64,000 bases of DNA. Source: Skeletonema tropicum. Its lineage: Eukaryota; Bacillariophyta; Thalassiosirophyceae; Thalassiosirales; Thalassiosiraceae. This document shows positions 53,669-64,000 of this stretch, piece by piece. The stretch spans positions 1,984,001-2,048,000 of the forward strand of contig CM074138.1 in assembly GCA_037178625.1 (NCBI GenBank), written 5' to 3'. Every line of letters begins with the position of its first letter. The first letter of the stretch is position 1. The notes below the pieces were generated by a model, which had not been told where the DNA came from, did not search any database, and saw only the letters and a program-made list of their open reading frames with translations. The translations under genes were made by a program, and so were the position numbers.

Positions 53669-56600
53669 CTAAAGCTGCTTTCTTGACACCATTTGTACCA
53701 AGAATTTCATTCCCTTCAACCAATCCTTGTGGTCTTTCCATTCATTGCTGATCAAACGAGTCACAACAGCTGACGCCGAACCATAATCACGATCACGCAA
53801 CGCCGAAAGCATTGTGCTGACTTGATTAGCAACATCCGAATCGATTCCACCACGGGCTAGTGTCTTGACAAACACAGCTACTGCCTTTTGAGATTCCATG
53901 GCCTGTTTCTTTTCCATTCCTCCATCGGCAGCTAAATGCAATTGTTCCACAATGGCCAACAGTCCAGATTGTAAGTGCGCATAATCCTCACTCAGTGTGG
54001 GCATCGAGTCGAGGGTTCCAGACACAGGCGCCTTCTTCATCTGCCCCCCACCAACTGCAGCAGCGGCCGTCCCGGGTCGATTTGCATTCGAGTATGGATT
54101 GCTTGTTCCAACGTTTCCATATTGTTCAGCAAGCTGAGGATTTGATGCCGAAGTAACGAATCCATCTCCATACCTGCTAGCAACTTTTTGAGTCGTAGTA
54201 ACCGAAGGCGTCCCATTAATTGCTCCATTGGTCTGCGGTTGCTGCACCTGGTTGGCCACAAGTTGTGAGCTGTCAGTAAGCGAAGCAGCGGGTTGGGTGT
54301 AGGTGGGTTCAGGTTGTGATGCAAGGGCAGGAGACGCCGTTGCGACAGGTGGATCCCAAGACGACTCTCCTGTGTTTTGATTTGCATAGTACGTTCTTCC
54401 GCTGCTCGGATCTTGAAGTGCAACCCAACCTGAAGGTAGACCTGAAGATGATTGCTGGTTTTCCTGCTGCGATTGTTGATGTTGCTGCTGCTGTTGCGGC
54501 TGAGGTTGTTGTTGCTGAACCTGATTATTAGCTTGTGTAACAAAAGACTCAGTTTCATGGGTTATTTGTTGCTCTTGCTGCTGCGGCTGCTGTTGTTCCT
54601 GATATTGTTGAGTTTGTGCTACAGGTTGCTTCAATGTGATTCCGTGCAAGTCACGAGCCACACCGATATTCACATAGTTGTAAGGGAAGTCGGGTGGTGA
54701 TGCCATGAGTTCTGGGCAAAAGCTTCCAAACCTGCTACGGTAGATTCTATCGCGGAGTTCCATCGTATCCTTGGTATTACCCTTGAGATATTTCGCTGCC
54801 GACACAAGATCGCCTTGGTTAGCAAGTGCCTTGGAATAGTCCGCAAACAGATTAGAGACCTCATCATCGAGATCACGACCGCAGTCCAGTGCCTGTGTGA
54901 AGACCGACACCTTCTCAACAAAATCTTGCAGCGATAGGAGATTGGTCCCCGCATCCTCCAGCGTAAGCTTCCAATATTTCACGGCCTGGCCAAGATCGAG
55001 TGCGCACATGTAGCACAGTGAGGCGTTTGCAGCATCTCCAGACTCCTCGAGTCGATCTCCAAGTGCAGCACAAAGTGATGGGAACTCTTCTGATTGCCCA
55101 TACGTCGAAAGAACTGCCAATGTCTCCCTCCACTTCTTTGGATCCGACCTACCCACAAGCTCTGTCAACTGACCATGAATCACTGCACTAACCAACGACA
55201 AGAACGGACGTCGCTTAACCTCACGTGAAAAGTACTCTGCCTGTGTTTTTGCCCATAATTCAGCACCTCCACACGAGGCGAGTACCAACGCATCGGCATA
55301 GTTGCCAGAACGGAAGCAACATTCGACAGCCGCTTCAAAATTACCCACCAGTAACGCATCCTTCACAGCATTCTCTGCATCCTTGGACATGGCAGGAATA
55401 GGCTCAGCATCACTGGGGTTCGACCCATCCTCATTATACTCCATAGCCGCCTGATTAATCTTCTCCGGATCAAACCCAAGATAATTCAATAGCTGCTCAC
55501 GTGCATCCGTCTCAAACATGATTTGCATAAAACTCCAAACTTGACTCTCATACTCATCTTCCGCACGTTCCGCCATGGTATGACAATACGTAATACAATC
55601 CGTAGCGGCAAATTCCGATTCAAACTTGTTCGATGCCTCCAAAAGCTCGGGGTGTTCCACGACGGTATCAATTTTGACAACCTTTTGTTGTTGTTGTTGT
55701 GCCTCGATGGAAACTACGGCACCGCCAAAGCCACAGGATACTCCACTCCCGGGAGACATCCACTTGGGTGGACGACCACACTTGGTGGCAAGACCAACAA
55801 CGGAATGAGCCTGAATCTTTCGATTGAAGGAACATGTGGAAATCACCCCCCGACGTAGTGGTGACCATTGCACATCATTACGTTTCTGTTGCGATGAAGT
55901 CAATCCACCACCATATATACTACTCGGATCATTCCCCGCTCCAGACGCCGCAGAAGCAGTAGTAGCGGCAGCAGTTACATCCTCATTCGGAACCTCCGCA
56001 ATAGGCTGCAACGAATACAAATCCCAAACCAATGTCCGATTATCATTCCCACAACTCACCATCAACGTATCATCATGAGGACACCAATCCATACTCAACA
56101 CTCCCCCCACATGTCCCTCCAACGACGTCAACGGCATACTCGTCGAGGCACGTAAATCCCACAGTCGTAAATGACCTCCACCCCCCTCACTTGCCGTCAT
56201 CATGTGTAATCCCTGAGTGGGATTCCATGCCATGTCACTCACGGGACAATTGGATTCGACGCGTAATTCACACCATGGTTTCTTTTGACGGGTATCCCAA
56301 ACGACAACTGTTCCATTGGCCGAGGAGGAGGCGAGGATGTGGGACACTTGTGAATTCCAGGCGACTTTGGTAATTTCTCCCCCCTGATGGGATTGATTGT
56401 CACCGGGCGAAAAGACATTTTCAGGTGTGGTACAATCCATCATCCAGACATGTCCCGAGGATGTACCGGTGGCTAATAAATGTCGTGAATCGGGATGTGG
56501 ATTAAATTTCAATGTGGATACTGCTCCTACATTCCCGTTGCTACTACCATCATTGTTGTTGTTGGGTAAAGGTACCGATGCCAAGGTAGCATCCGGCAAC

Positions 56601-57131
56601 TCCTTCATAATTGACGAAGGCTTCCATAAATTGACAGTGCCATCCAATAACCCTCCCGCAATTATTCCCGTACTACTTACATTGTTATTCGTCCCGTCAA
56701 TTCCAGAAGAAGTCGAGGCGGTCGACCAAGCAATGCTAGCGAATCGAGTGGAAGTTTGAAGTGATCCAAGAAGAGAGGGGGAGGAGGAGGTCCCGTCGTC
56801 GTTTTTGTTGGTAATGTTGAGATTGTAGAGTTCGAGTGAGCCGCCGTAGTCGTCAAATCCGATACCGCCCTTTTCCTGTCAGATTATTGTGTTTATGTTG
56901 ATATTTGGTGTGGTGTAGATGTCATGATTTGAAGACGAGAGAGGGAAAAGAATGGATTCATAAAATTACATGGTTTTTATTAGCTGGAAATCAACCAAAT
57001 TTACACACAACAAAAAAGAGCAATGATGAAAAACGCACCTTACTCCCCAAAGCAATCACATCAGCATATTCCCCGATAGGACTCCATGCGACCACTGCTC
57101 CCTTGTCTTCAATTTGGGTGATGAGCGTCAT
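53669..57131 (-). CDS. SEC31: SEC31 subunit of the COPII outer coat, with a WW domain
   Basis: Sec31 assembles with Sec13 into the cage of ER-to-Golgi vesicles. Exon 1 (57131-57039) encodes MTLITQIEDKGAVVAWSPIG and ends at GSK. The intron is 57038-56876 (GTGCGT...GACAG, 163 nt, phase 0). Exon 2 (56875-53669) brings the total to about 1099 residues. A seven-blade WD40 propeller (1-390) includes HILASSSANGTVVVWDTRQK and VLSMDWCPHDDTLMVSCGND. The ACE1-type helical region (about 440-760) includes ENAVKDALLVGNFEAAVECC. A Gln/Pro linker carries a WW domain (about 840-872: LPSGWVALQDPSSGRTYYAN then NTGESSWDPP). A C-terminal helical domain ends the protein (about 985-1098). The WW domain is unusual for Sec31 and could recruit Pro-rich partners. 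Choosing exon 1 restores the first propeller strand. Confidence 0.92.
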
Positions 57132-58365
57132 TGTTGTATGCTTGATAAAAAATAGTTACTTATTGGCGACTGGATCGTAGGTAAGAGTTGAGCCCCCGAC
57201 TAATTTTTTAAAATTTTCGTAGTGATTCGACCTGATTTAAAATCACGGGCAAGAGGAGATGCAGCAGATATTATTGTTGCACTGTTGTTACCCTGTGACT
57301 GTTATTACTGTCAGGTAGAGAGGGCTGGTCAACGTTGAATAGTTGCAATGCAATGAAAGCAGTAGTTGTGCGTGGAGGTCGGCTGGATGGCGGGCGCGAG
57401 GTCGGCGGCAAGATTTTTGGATCTTTGTTGCTTGAGCGAGCGAGGGTGGAGGTCGGTCGGTCGTGGGCCGTGGGTCTCTTTCTGAAGATTTGCAAAGCGG
57501 CACCACGGGAACCACGGCACCCTATATATTTTTATCTCACCATCCACTCACTCTTCTTCATTGGGTTTTAGGTTATTTGGTACGCACGTGGATTACGTGG
57601 CAGGGCTATGTGGAGAAAGTGTTATGTGGTTGCGGAATCATTCTGGCTGTTTGGACTTGGGCTCCTGTCCGTGCTTGGGCAATGGGACTTCGGTTCTCCG
57701 TAGAGAGAATGGATATTGTAGGGCTATGAACTCTGGCTGTCCGTTTGCAAATTCTAATATGCTGATGAGTTGAAAAGTAGGTATACATGGTATTGCCAAG
57801 CTAGAGTGTAGCTTGTTGGTCGACTTATTAGCCCCCCGGAAATGAGTGTGAGATATGTAAGAACGCACGAAACGGCTCTACGTAATGATGATGTTGGCGT
57901 TGGCCTTTTGGAATGAGAACAGAGTTGTACGAAGCGGAAAAATCTGAAAGGAAATGGTTTTATCCCTTTCAGATTTTCACTATGGTGGCCTATAATTACG
58001 AAGATGATACATAGACATTCAGGGATGTGGATCTACTCCTGAACTACGAAAACAAAAAAATTTAGGTTGACATATCACAGCGGATTTGACAAAATGTGAC
58101 AGAGACGTACGAAAGAATCTACATAAGTACCGACTGTAGAAGTCTGGGCTCTCTGTTGAAGTTCGAAGTTGAAGCACGAACGAAGCGAATTGGAGTTTGA
58201 GCCTTGCATTGAAGTTCGTAATCGTAATTTCCATCGTTCAAGTTGTTGTCAAAATGTAGATATATTGCATAAAATAATGCAATGATGAGAATTATGAATA
58301 CCAACTACTCATAAACTCAAAATCATTTCATATCAATTAGGACATTAGGTATTACTCTATCGATC
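57132..58365. other. Spacer between SEC31 and the right duplicated gene
   Basis: It holds a 13-bp-arm hairpin at 57939-57977 and, from about 58290, the 5' flank shared with the left duplicated copy. No gene is seen. Confidence 0.5.
57939..57977. repeat. Hairpin with 13-bp perfect arms
   Basis: AAAATCTGAAAGG (57939-57951) and CCTTTCAGATTTT (57965-57977) pair perfectly around a 13-base loop. The role is unknown. Confidence 0.75.
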
Positions 58366-59349
58366 ATGAACAACAGCTTCCTCATCAGCAGAGGGAATAG
58401 GGCAAACAAAGTGGCAAGCATTCTTCCAACCTCCTCCGGTCATCAAAAAATGGCATCATCAAGAGACAAGTCTTCATCTTCATCTAGCTTGCTTCGGAGA
58501 AACTCAGGCCGACGAATTAAACATCAGGTCACAGGCAGGACAAAGAGCACCGATGATCTCCACCGTCCTCGATACAATCTTAGGTCCAAAACGAAATCAT
58601 GCATTCAAGATGAGGATGGGAATTGGAATGGGAACGCAATGGCAGCCTTCAAATCAATGGGGCATGCCTGCACACCTCGTTTTGCACGAGCCTCCTCGAA
58701 TCCCACAGACACAGGATCCTTATTCGAGAATGAGGCCTGGAATGAAGTTGTTACCACTTTTTCAGTTCCCAAGAGGGTCGCCTCGTATAAGCCTTTTAAG
58801 CATGCCCAGAGCAGAAGTATTCAAATGAACGAAAGTTGCAATAGAAGTTCAGATTGCTCAGAATCTTTACCCAGACCCACAGACAAGAAGGTTCCACCGA
58901 AGCCTGCACTCGTCTCAGATACCACTACAAGGTCCAAGGTGAACAAGCATGTACAGTTTACCTACACGAATAATGATATAAGCTATGAGGTCACCGAGGA
59001 TGACATCAAGAACAGCTGGCTTGACATAGACGTATCGAGAACTATTGAGTCAACAAAGAATGAATTCCACGACATGGTAGTAAGTTTTGGCCCTACTGGG
59101 CGTTTCACCTTGTCAGACGTGGATCTGTGCAAGAATGGAAAGGAGTATATGGTGCGCATACATCAGCGCAGGTTAATTGATGAGATGCTAGGGCAACGTG
59201 CCAATCTGAGACGGTCTGTTCTTGAAGAGCAGGCTCGTCAAAAACGTGAAGGCATTGTCGATGCTGAAAAAATGTTTGATGTGGCTTCCAAACAGTCCAA
59301 GTGGGGAGTAGAAATTGCCAAGAGTAGCTGGTGGCTATGCCGAACTTAA
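58366..59349 (+). CDS. Duplicated protein of unknown function, right copy
   Basis: The product has 327 residues, intact, and is roughly 90% identical by eye to the protein at 46724-47701 on the other strand. Most differences lie in the Ser/Arg-rich N-terminal half, for example HPRYNLRSK against RPRYNLRSK. The C-terminal helices are nearly unchanged (VLEEQARQKREGIVDAEKM against VLEEQARQKRVGIVDAEKM). The start is supported by the same upstream string (CTCTATCGAxCATGAxCAAC) in both copies. The right copy has about 30 extra bases in its 5' flank. Both reading frames being open argues that each is still functional or very recently duplicated. Confidence 0.75.
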   Translation: MNNSFLISRGNRANKVASILPTSSGHQKMASSRDKSSSSSSLLRRNSGRRIKHQVTGRTKSTDDLHRPRYNLRSKTKSCIQDEDGNWNGNAMAAFKSMGHACTPRFARASSNPTDTGSLFENEAWNEVVTTFSVPKRVASYKPFKHAQSRSIQMNESCNRSSDCSESLPRPTDKKVPPKPALVSDTTTRSKVNKHVQFTYTNNDISYEVTEDDIKNSWLDIDVSRTIESTKNEFHDMVVSFGPTGRFTLSDVDLCKNGKEYMVRIHQRRLIDEMLGQRANLRRSVLEEQARQKREGIVDAEKMFDVASKQSKWGVEIAKSSWWLCRT

Positions 59350-59651
59350 TTTTCTTAGGAGTGTAATTTCTGTCATGTAAAGTACTAATGTAGAAGATTA
59401 TATAGGGTTGCATTGTCAAATTACTGCATTGATTATCTGGGGTTTGTTGCAGGATGTTTTCAGATACCATTTAGCAATCCAAGCTTCGTGTCTCTAGAGC
59501 CTCTAGAGATCTCGCTACTCTCTCACGCACTGCTACTCTTTCAAGAGGAGAGAGATTGTGGGGTTTTCGGTTGTTTGACATACACGTGAGTTGTGAGGTA
59601 TGTAGTGCTATGAGGAAAGTGTTAGGTGAATGAGTAATCGTCCTTGTGGAC

Positions 59652-59846
59652 AGTTGTGGCTACTCCGGCCGTTGGTTGTTAGTAACATCTGCACAAATGA
59701 GTAATAGGGCTTCATCGTAGCAGCTAATGTTGGGTGGTGACTGACTGTGGGCCGTCGTGCATAGTAGGCGCGTAAGACAGGCTTGTATGTGGCAAAGTTC
59801 AAGTTCAAGCTACAAGTTCAAGTACGTATCAAAACTGTACCAGATT
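59652..59846. repeat. Flanking repeat of the right unit
   Basis: This is the inverted counterpart of 46234-46412, running from TGGCTACTCCGGCCGTTGG to the TTCAAG hexamers and CGTATCAAAACTGTACC at 59824-59841. That last string also occurs inverted at 47743-47761 upstream of the left gene, which fixes the repeat edge. Confidence 0.75.
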
Positions 59847-60284
59847 GTGCCGTCGATCGAATCGAGGAAGTGATTCAATCCGAACAGTGGGCTGATTGCG
59901 CCGAATTGACTGGGAACCAATGCCATTGCCACTTTGAAGAATTTAGGGCCTTTTCTTCCGAGGGGCAGGGAGTGACATGCTCCAGAGGTGATTCACGCAC
60001 TTCTGACGTGTTCCGAAGGGAATGTGTGGAGTTGCATTAGAACTTACTCAGAACACTGTCGAATCCTAATTTGAGAGTTTCCATCTGCAAAGTTGAAGTG
60101 GCTCCCTGTATGTGAGATGGTTAGTAAGTACAGTGGTTTTACCATATCGACCCTACTTTGGTGATTTTGCGTTAGTGCTACATAGTGACAAAATTTTCAG
60201 TAACCAGTCACCACATTTTATCTTGTATCTTGTAGCCTTTGTTGATAGAATTGCCTACGCATTATTCCCACATTTTACCCCTTC
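59847..60284. other. Spacer with a short coding-like stretch
   Basis: A plus-strand frame continuing to 60040 reads VDRIEEVIQSEQWADCAELTG and looks mildly protein-like, but it has no recognised family and starts inside the flanking repeat. The rest shows nothing. Confidence 0.35.
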
Positions 60285-60780
60285 CACTTCGAGTGGATTC
60301 TCTGAGATCCACTACGACTGGTTTGGTACGATTTGCTGATACTGCGAAGGTGCATATCTGTAACCAGGAGCATAGCGACGTTGCTCGTCACGAGTTATGG
60401 TACACTGTCGCAGAAATTGATTCAATGAGACGTACCGCGCAAGATATCCGCCATGTTCGTGCGCAGGCGTTGGTTGAGGTCCCTTTCAACTGTGCAGTAT
60501 AGATGATGCTGATGATGGATGATGATGATAATGATACCTCAGCCTCAGCCGAGGAAAGCAGCGTCTAATATGTTGGAATGGAGAATCTCCTTAAAGATGG
60601 TACAATGCTCGAGATGATGGCTCTAGCAAAGAGCGATGTATCAATGCAGTGCTAGTGGAGCAGGCGAGACACGATCCTTCCGCAGGTTTAAGATGCGAGG
60701 CTATTGCGCTTGCTTCTCTTGCTCAGACAAGGCGTGTATATAGTACGAAGAGCAAGGATGCTGGGTTTAAGTCATCAGGA
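60285..60780 (+). pseudogene. Decayed relative of the duplicated protein family
   Basis: The frame ending at 60502 reads GLVRFADTAKVHICNQ, then HELWYTVAEIDSMRRTAQDI and RHVRAQA. After frame changes and stops, the sequence from about 60635 reads RCINAVLVEQARHDPSAGLR, then CEAIALASLAQTRRV. These correspond in order to V-x-F, the W helix, and VL-x-EQ-x-R...E-A in the intact genes at 46.7 and 58.4 kb. The middle part (YVGMENLLKDGTMLEMM) is in another frame. The copy is dead, with at least two frame changes. Confidence 0.6.
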
Positions 60781-63700
60781 TTTATCTTATGTGTCACATG
60801 TGAATAAGTCGTCCATTTTGCATCTATCTCTCTCTACAGTTCCTCAAAGCAAATTTTTCTGGGCTAAAGGAATACTTGTGTAGCACAAGTTCACAAGTAC
60901 AAGTTGAAGACACTGTGTCGAACAACTCGTGGCCACTCGAACTAAATATCTTCCCCATCAGCAGAGCAGCAAAGCCATTGACTACATCTACATATATGCT
61001 CTTCAGTGCTATCATTATCATCGCTTGAGAAATTGTTAGCTTGATCTCAGCTTCAACAACGACTTGATGTGCAAAATTCCTTTCTGCATTGCTTTTGCTT
61101 TCGCCGTAACCTCTTATTGCGCTTTATCTTTTAATCTGTCGCACAGCACCAAAGTCTCAATGAGTACAATAGGTATTCATTAGTACTATCCAAGCTTCGA
61201 CAAAGCTTAGAGTTATTGCGGAAATCTGACGAGCTCTAGCGTAGATAGCGTGGGCGCGTGGCGCGTCAGTATGTAACATTTCTGTACGTGGGCAGTACAT
61301 GGGTACTTATAGGAATCAGCTAGCCAGATTTTTTGTACATAGAGGGTTATGTTCCCCACCAAAGAGGCCTCATTCTCGCTTTTTGGTTATGTAGTTCAAA
61401 CTTTGGATAATGTGAGAATAGACTGGGGCAAATACAAAAACTGTGGGGTGAAATTTGTGTTTAGCATAATTTTAACACCTTTCTCTAGCAAACTCTAGTT
61501 TATATAATTATATCCCTGAGGATATTTTGTTTGCCGAGTCTTAATTGGGTTGGCGTTAGGGGGGCTTGCGCTCTTCGACTCCAAGAAGGTAGCAGCTGTT
61601 CGGCCCCTCAAATTGAAATATCCTGGATAATTTTTTTTCACTGTAGATTAGGCGGGGACAATTTAATCTATTTTATTTAATAACGGTCACTTTAGGTAGG
61701 CGACACCCAAAATAAAGGCTCTGGGCGCTTTGGCAGAAATTCCTTCACGTCATGAGGTCATATCGGTCCACTGAGGACATCGCCGCCGGCATTTAGTGAT
61801 GCCGACCGACGTTCCGCTCCATACCATAGCCGCCGCCTCCGCCATGGTTCTGGTGTGCACAGTGATCAAATTTTGAAAAGTGTGTGACACGGCTAGAAAA
61901 ATGATGGAGGGGGCGCCCCGTTTCCCCGCTGGAGTGACCCCTGGAAAAGGCGCGCAGGCCAAGAAACCGATAATACCCAAGCTCCATGGCCAGTGCCAAA
62001 CCACAGTCATAGCTGTCTCATCTCCTTGACTCCATCAAGTGGATTTTTTTATGTACGTAGGAATCGTCCAAGAAGCGGTACCAAAGTGGCGCCATCGATC
62101 TTCGAGCACATCACCACCATGGGATTTCCGCCCGAGTAGCGTACTTTACTAAGCATTGTGCTGTTAGATCAAAGATATAATGCTCGTGATGCCTATATAA
62201 ATATTTATGAATGTATGGAGCAGCTTGGTATGTACCGATTTTACATATGATGTAAAATGCAAGCCAATTAGTGCACAAGAATGTGTATCCTCAACTCCTC
62301 AGGAGCAATGAACGATGGTGTTGTAACAAATATTTCAGCACTATCGACAAGAAACACTGTTGAAATAATGAACTTTAGACGCATATCAATGATGGATATA
62401 TCTTATTGTTGTATAATAATAATTTATGAGGCCCACAGATCCGTGTTATACGACATAAATGCATGCAGATAAACAACTATCTCATAAGAGAGAATACTCT
62501 TTGTGCATTCCAACGATATCAGCAGTGAAAATATGCAGCTTTATCCGTCGAACATTAATTCATCGAAACCTAAGAGCCTTAAAAAGTAGTTGAAGATCCT
62601 ACTCCGATCTATTCAGACGCAATGTGGCGTCATAACAACAGCCTTCTTCGGAGACAATATGTGCACCTATTCCACCCAATCAACTTCAAGTCACTCAACT
62701 ATGACCCTACATCATCAATAACCTACATAGTTGTTGTGCTGTTGTTGTCGGTTGGTTAGGTTGATTTGAATGACGTTACCATCGGAGTTGTTCTGTAAAT
62801 GGCCATGATGTGTTTGTCTTGTGATGTAAAGATTGAGTTCGCCGATGATAGTGTAGGGAGTGAAATCGGATCTCTATTGTCAGCTTCACGATACAAAGCG
62901 ATCCTAACATATTATTGATAGCTCTTGTGTCGTGTTTAGTTGTATCTCCTTGATTAGAGGTCGGAATAGAACAATGAAATGGGTGACATTTGTTTGTAAT
63001 CGATGATGTGATGTGTAGCAGCAATATTGGTGCCCGACGGAGTGCTATGGCCATATGAAGTCACTAGCAATGTGCCACACCAACACCCAATGTCTATATG
63101 TATAAGCGACAGCGAGGATTGATGGAGAGAGACCGATTGTACCATTCATATTGAGTGGAATTGGAGGACGGCAGAGGTTGTTTTTCGTGATTTCGTAGGC
63201 TTATTTTGGTTTGGAGGTTTGGGGCGAGACTATTGTAACTTAGTGGGCCAGGTAGATCAAAAGTTTCTCCGTGATCTCAGCTGCTCAGATGGGCCTAGCA
63301 CCAACTAAGTTTCTGGAGAGTTGAGGAGATACGATTTTACCCACTATGCCGGCATCATGGTATTTTGGTTCATTTCCCCATGATGTTGAATTATGTGTTT
63401 AGTGTGCTTGAAAGTGTTGGAACAAAAGACGCGGGAAATTTTTGAAATGTATTTTTGCGCGAAATTGGAATGCTGGATGACATCTTGTACACGAGGTACG
63501 TAGGAATCCAGTGGATGGAGTCAAGGAGATAAGACAGCTATACGTCCGGCCATGTGGTGGTCTTGTTGATGATGGAGGATGAGAACCCTCCCGCCCAAAT
63601 TTGTATGAGTTCCTACGCACGTATAAAACTATTTTTCTCAAATCAAAACAAAGCTTAGCTCTCTGCGGATTTGAGCTCAGCTCGCTCTCAGCTTTTCACA

Positions 63701-64000
63701 TCTGTACCCCATTTGTTCACAGCACAAATATTCGCTGAGAACGAGCATCCTGGCTAGGCTGACCCTGCACTTAGCCATAGAAGTACGCATTCGGTGAAGT
63801 AGCGTGCGCCTTATGCGTCATTTCCTTGATGTATGTTACCTCTTTATCCAATAGAGCCCCTGCCTTTGGACGTCTAACCCCTTTCCTACGAAAGTAATGA
63901 GAAAGAATTCATAGAGAAATAAAGAAGAAGCTGCTTAGCAGAATATGACAGAAAACAAGTTCTTAATACCGCTCTTATTTTCATTTGTGCAGAAAGAGTA
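60781..64000. other. Gene-free end of the window
   Basis: No recognisable gene or RNA is seen. A possible inverted-repeat pair lies at 62009-62044 and 63509-63545. Pyrimidine-rich and AT-rich stretches alternate and short frames are not convincing. Confidence 0.5.
62009..63545. repeat. Inverted repeat pair of about 36 bp, 1.5 kb apart
   Basis: ATAGCTGTCTCATCTCCTTG and the following GACTCCATCAAGTGGATT (62009-62044) match the reverse complement of 63509-63545 with about three mismatches. GTACGTAGGAAT or its complement follows nearby on both sides. This could mark the ends of a 1.5-kb non-autonomous element, but no target duplication is clear. Confidence 0.5.

Noticed and set aside
56647..56649. 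A SEC31 start near 56647
   Set aside because: There is no ATG there. The frame runs on upstream to a good acceptor and a 93-nt first exon that completes the propeller.
61750..62010. An 86-codon minus-strand frame
   Set aside because: Composition is not protein-like, it has no family, and it overlaps other chance frames.

Overview
The window reads as nuclear DNA of a eukaryotic alga, most likely a centric diatom of the Thalassiosira type. The reasons are: short GT-AG introns (82-163 nt); very long proteins built from Pro-Ser/Thr linkers; a leucine-rich-repeat (LRR) protein whose tail pattern I associate with diatoms; MYND/Sel1 and F-box-like genes; and two copies of a short protein family that I remember only as a diatom expansion. 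The species is an inference. A run of 500 N at 8969-9468 marks an assembly gap inside a tandem repeat.

Layout. 1-4.7 kb: a decayed non-LTR-type reverse transcriptase on the minus strand. 4.7-16.5 kb: one giant minus-strand gene for a type II membrane protein. It has five Cys-containing modules followed by thousands of residues of Pro/Ser/Thr repeats, and its 3' third carries frameshifts and a stop. 17.3-31.3 kb: housekeeping and scaffold genes. These are branched-chain aminotransferase (+, five exons including an 18-nt microexon), deoxyhypusine synthase (-), a MORN-repeat protein (-), a Ctf4/AND-1 replisome protein (+), an LRR pseudogene (-) and an ankyrin-repeat protein (+). 31.8-35.7 kb: a CPA1 Na+/H+ exchanger with a very long disordered N-terminus (-). 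35.7-39.4 kb: gene-free, with a degenerate 45-bp minisatellite, foldback sequences and a 593-bp MITE-like element with perfect 23-bp ends. 39.4-45.8 kb: MYND/Sel1 protein (+), F-box-like protein with one frameshift (-), a divergent TFIIA small subunit with large insertions (+) and two coiled-coil proteins of unknown function (-).

46.2-64 kb is the accessory part. Two near-identical intact genes of unknown function lie in inverted orientation at 46.7-47.7 and 58.4-59.3 kb. They sit either side of a SEC31 coat gene (-) that carries a WW domain. Around them are flanking direct repeats, a decayed third member of the same family (60.3-60.8 kb), a 1.34-kb element with 61-bp perfect terminal inverted repeats (51.8-53.1 kb), palindromic repeats and a decayed minus-strand gene (49.4-50.5 kb). 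The last 3 kb hold no recognisable gene.

The housekeeping genes serve separate pathways (branched-chain amino acids, hypusine on eIF5A, the replisome, COPII transport, RNA polymerase II initiation, ion homeostasis). I see no operon-like or clustered pathway. The parts that best repay a second look are the giant mucin-like gene with its homogenised 126-bp array, the inverted gene pair with its decayed relative, and the two non-autonomous TIR elements. Single-base frame breaks recur in several genes, so sequence quality must be checked before calling them pseudogenes.
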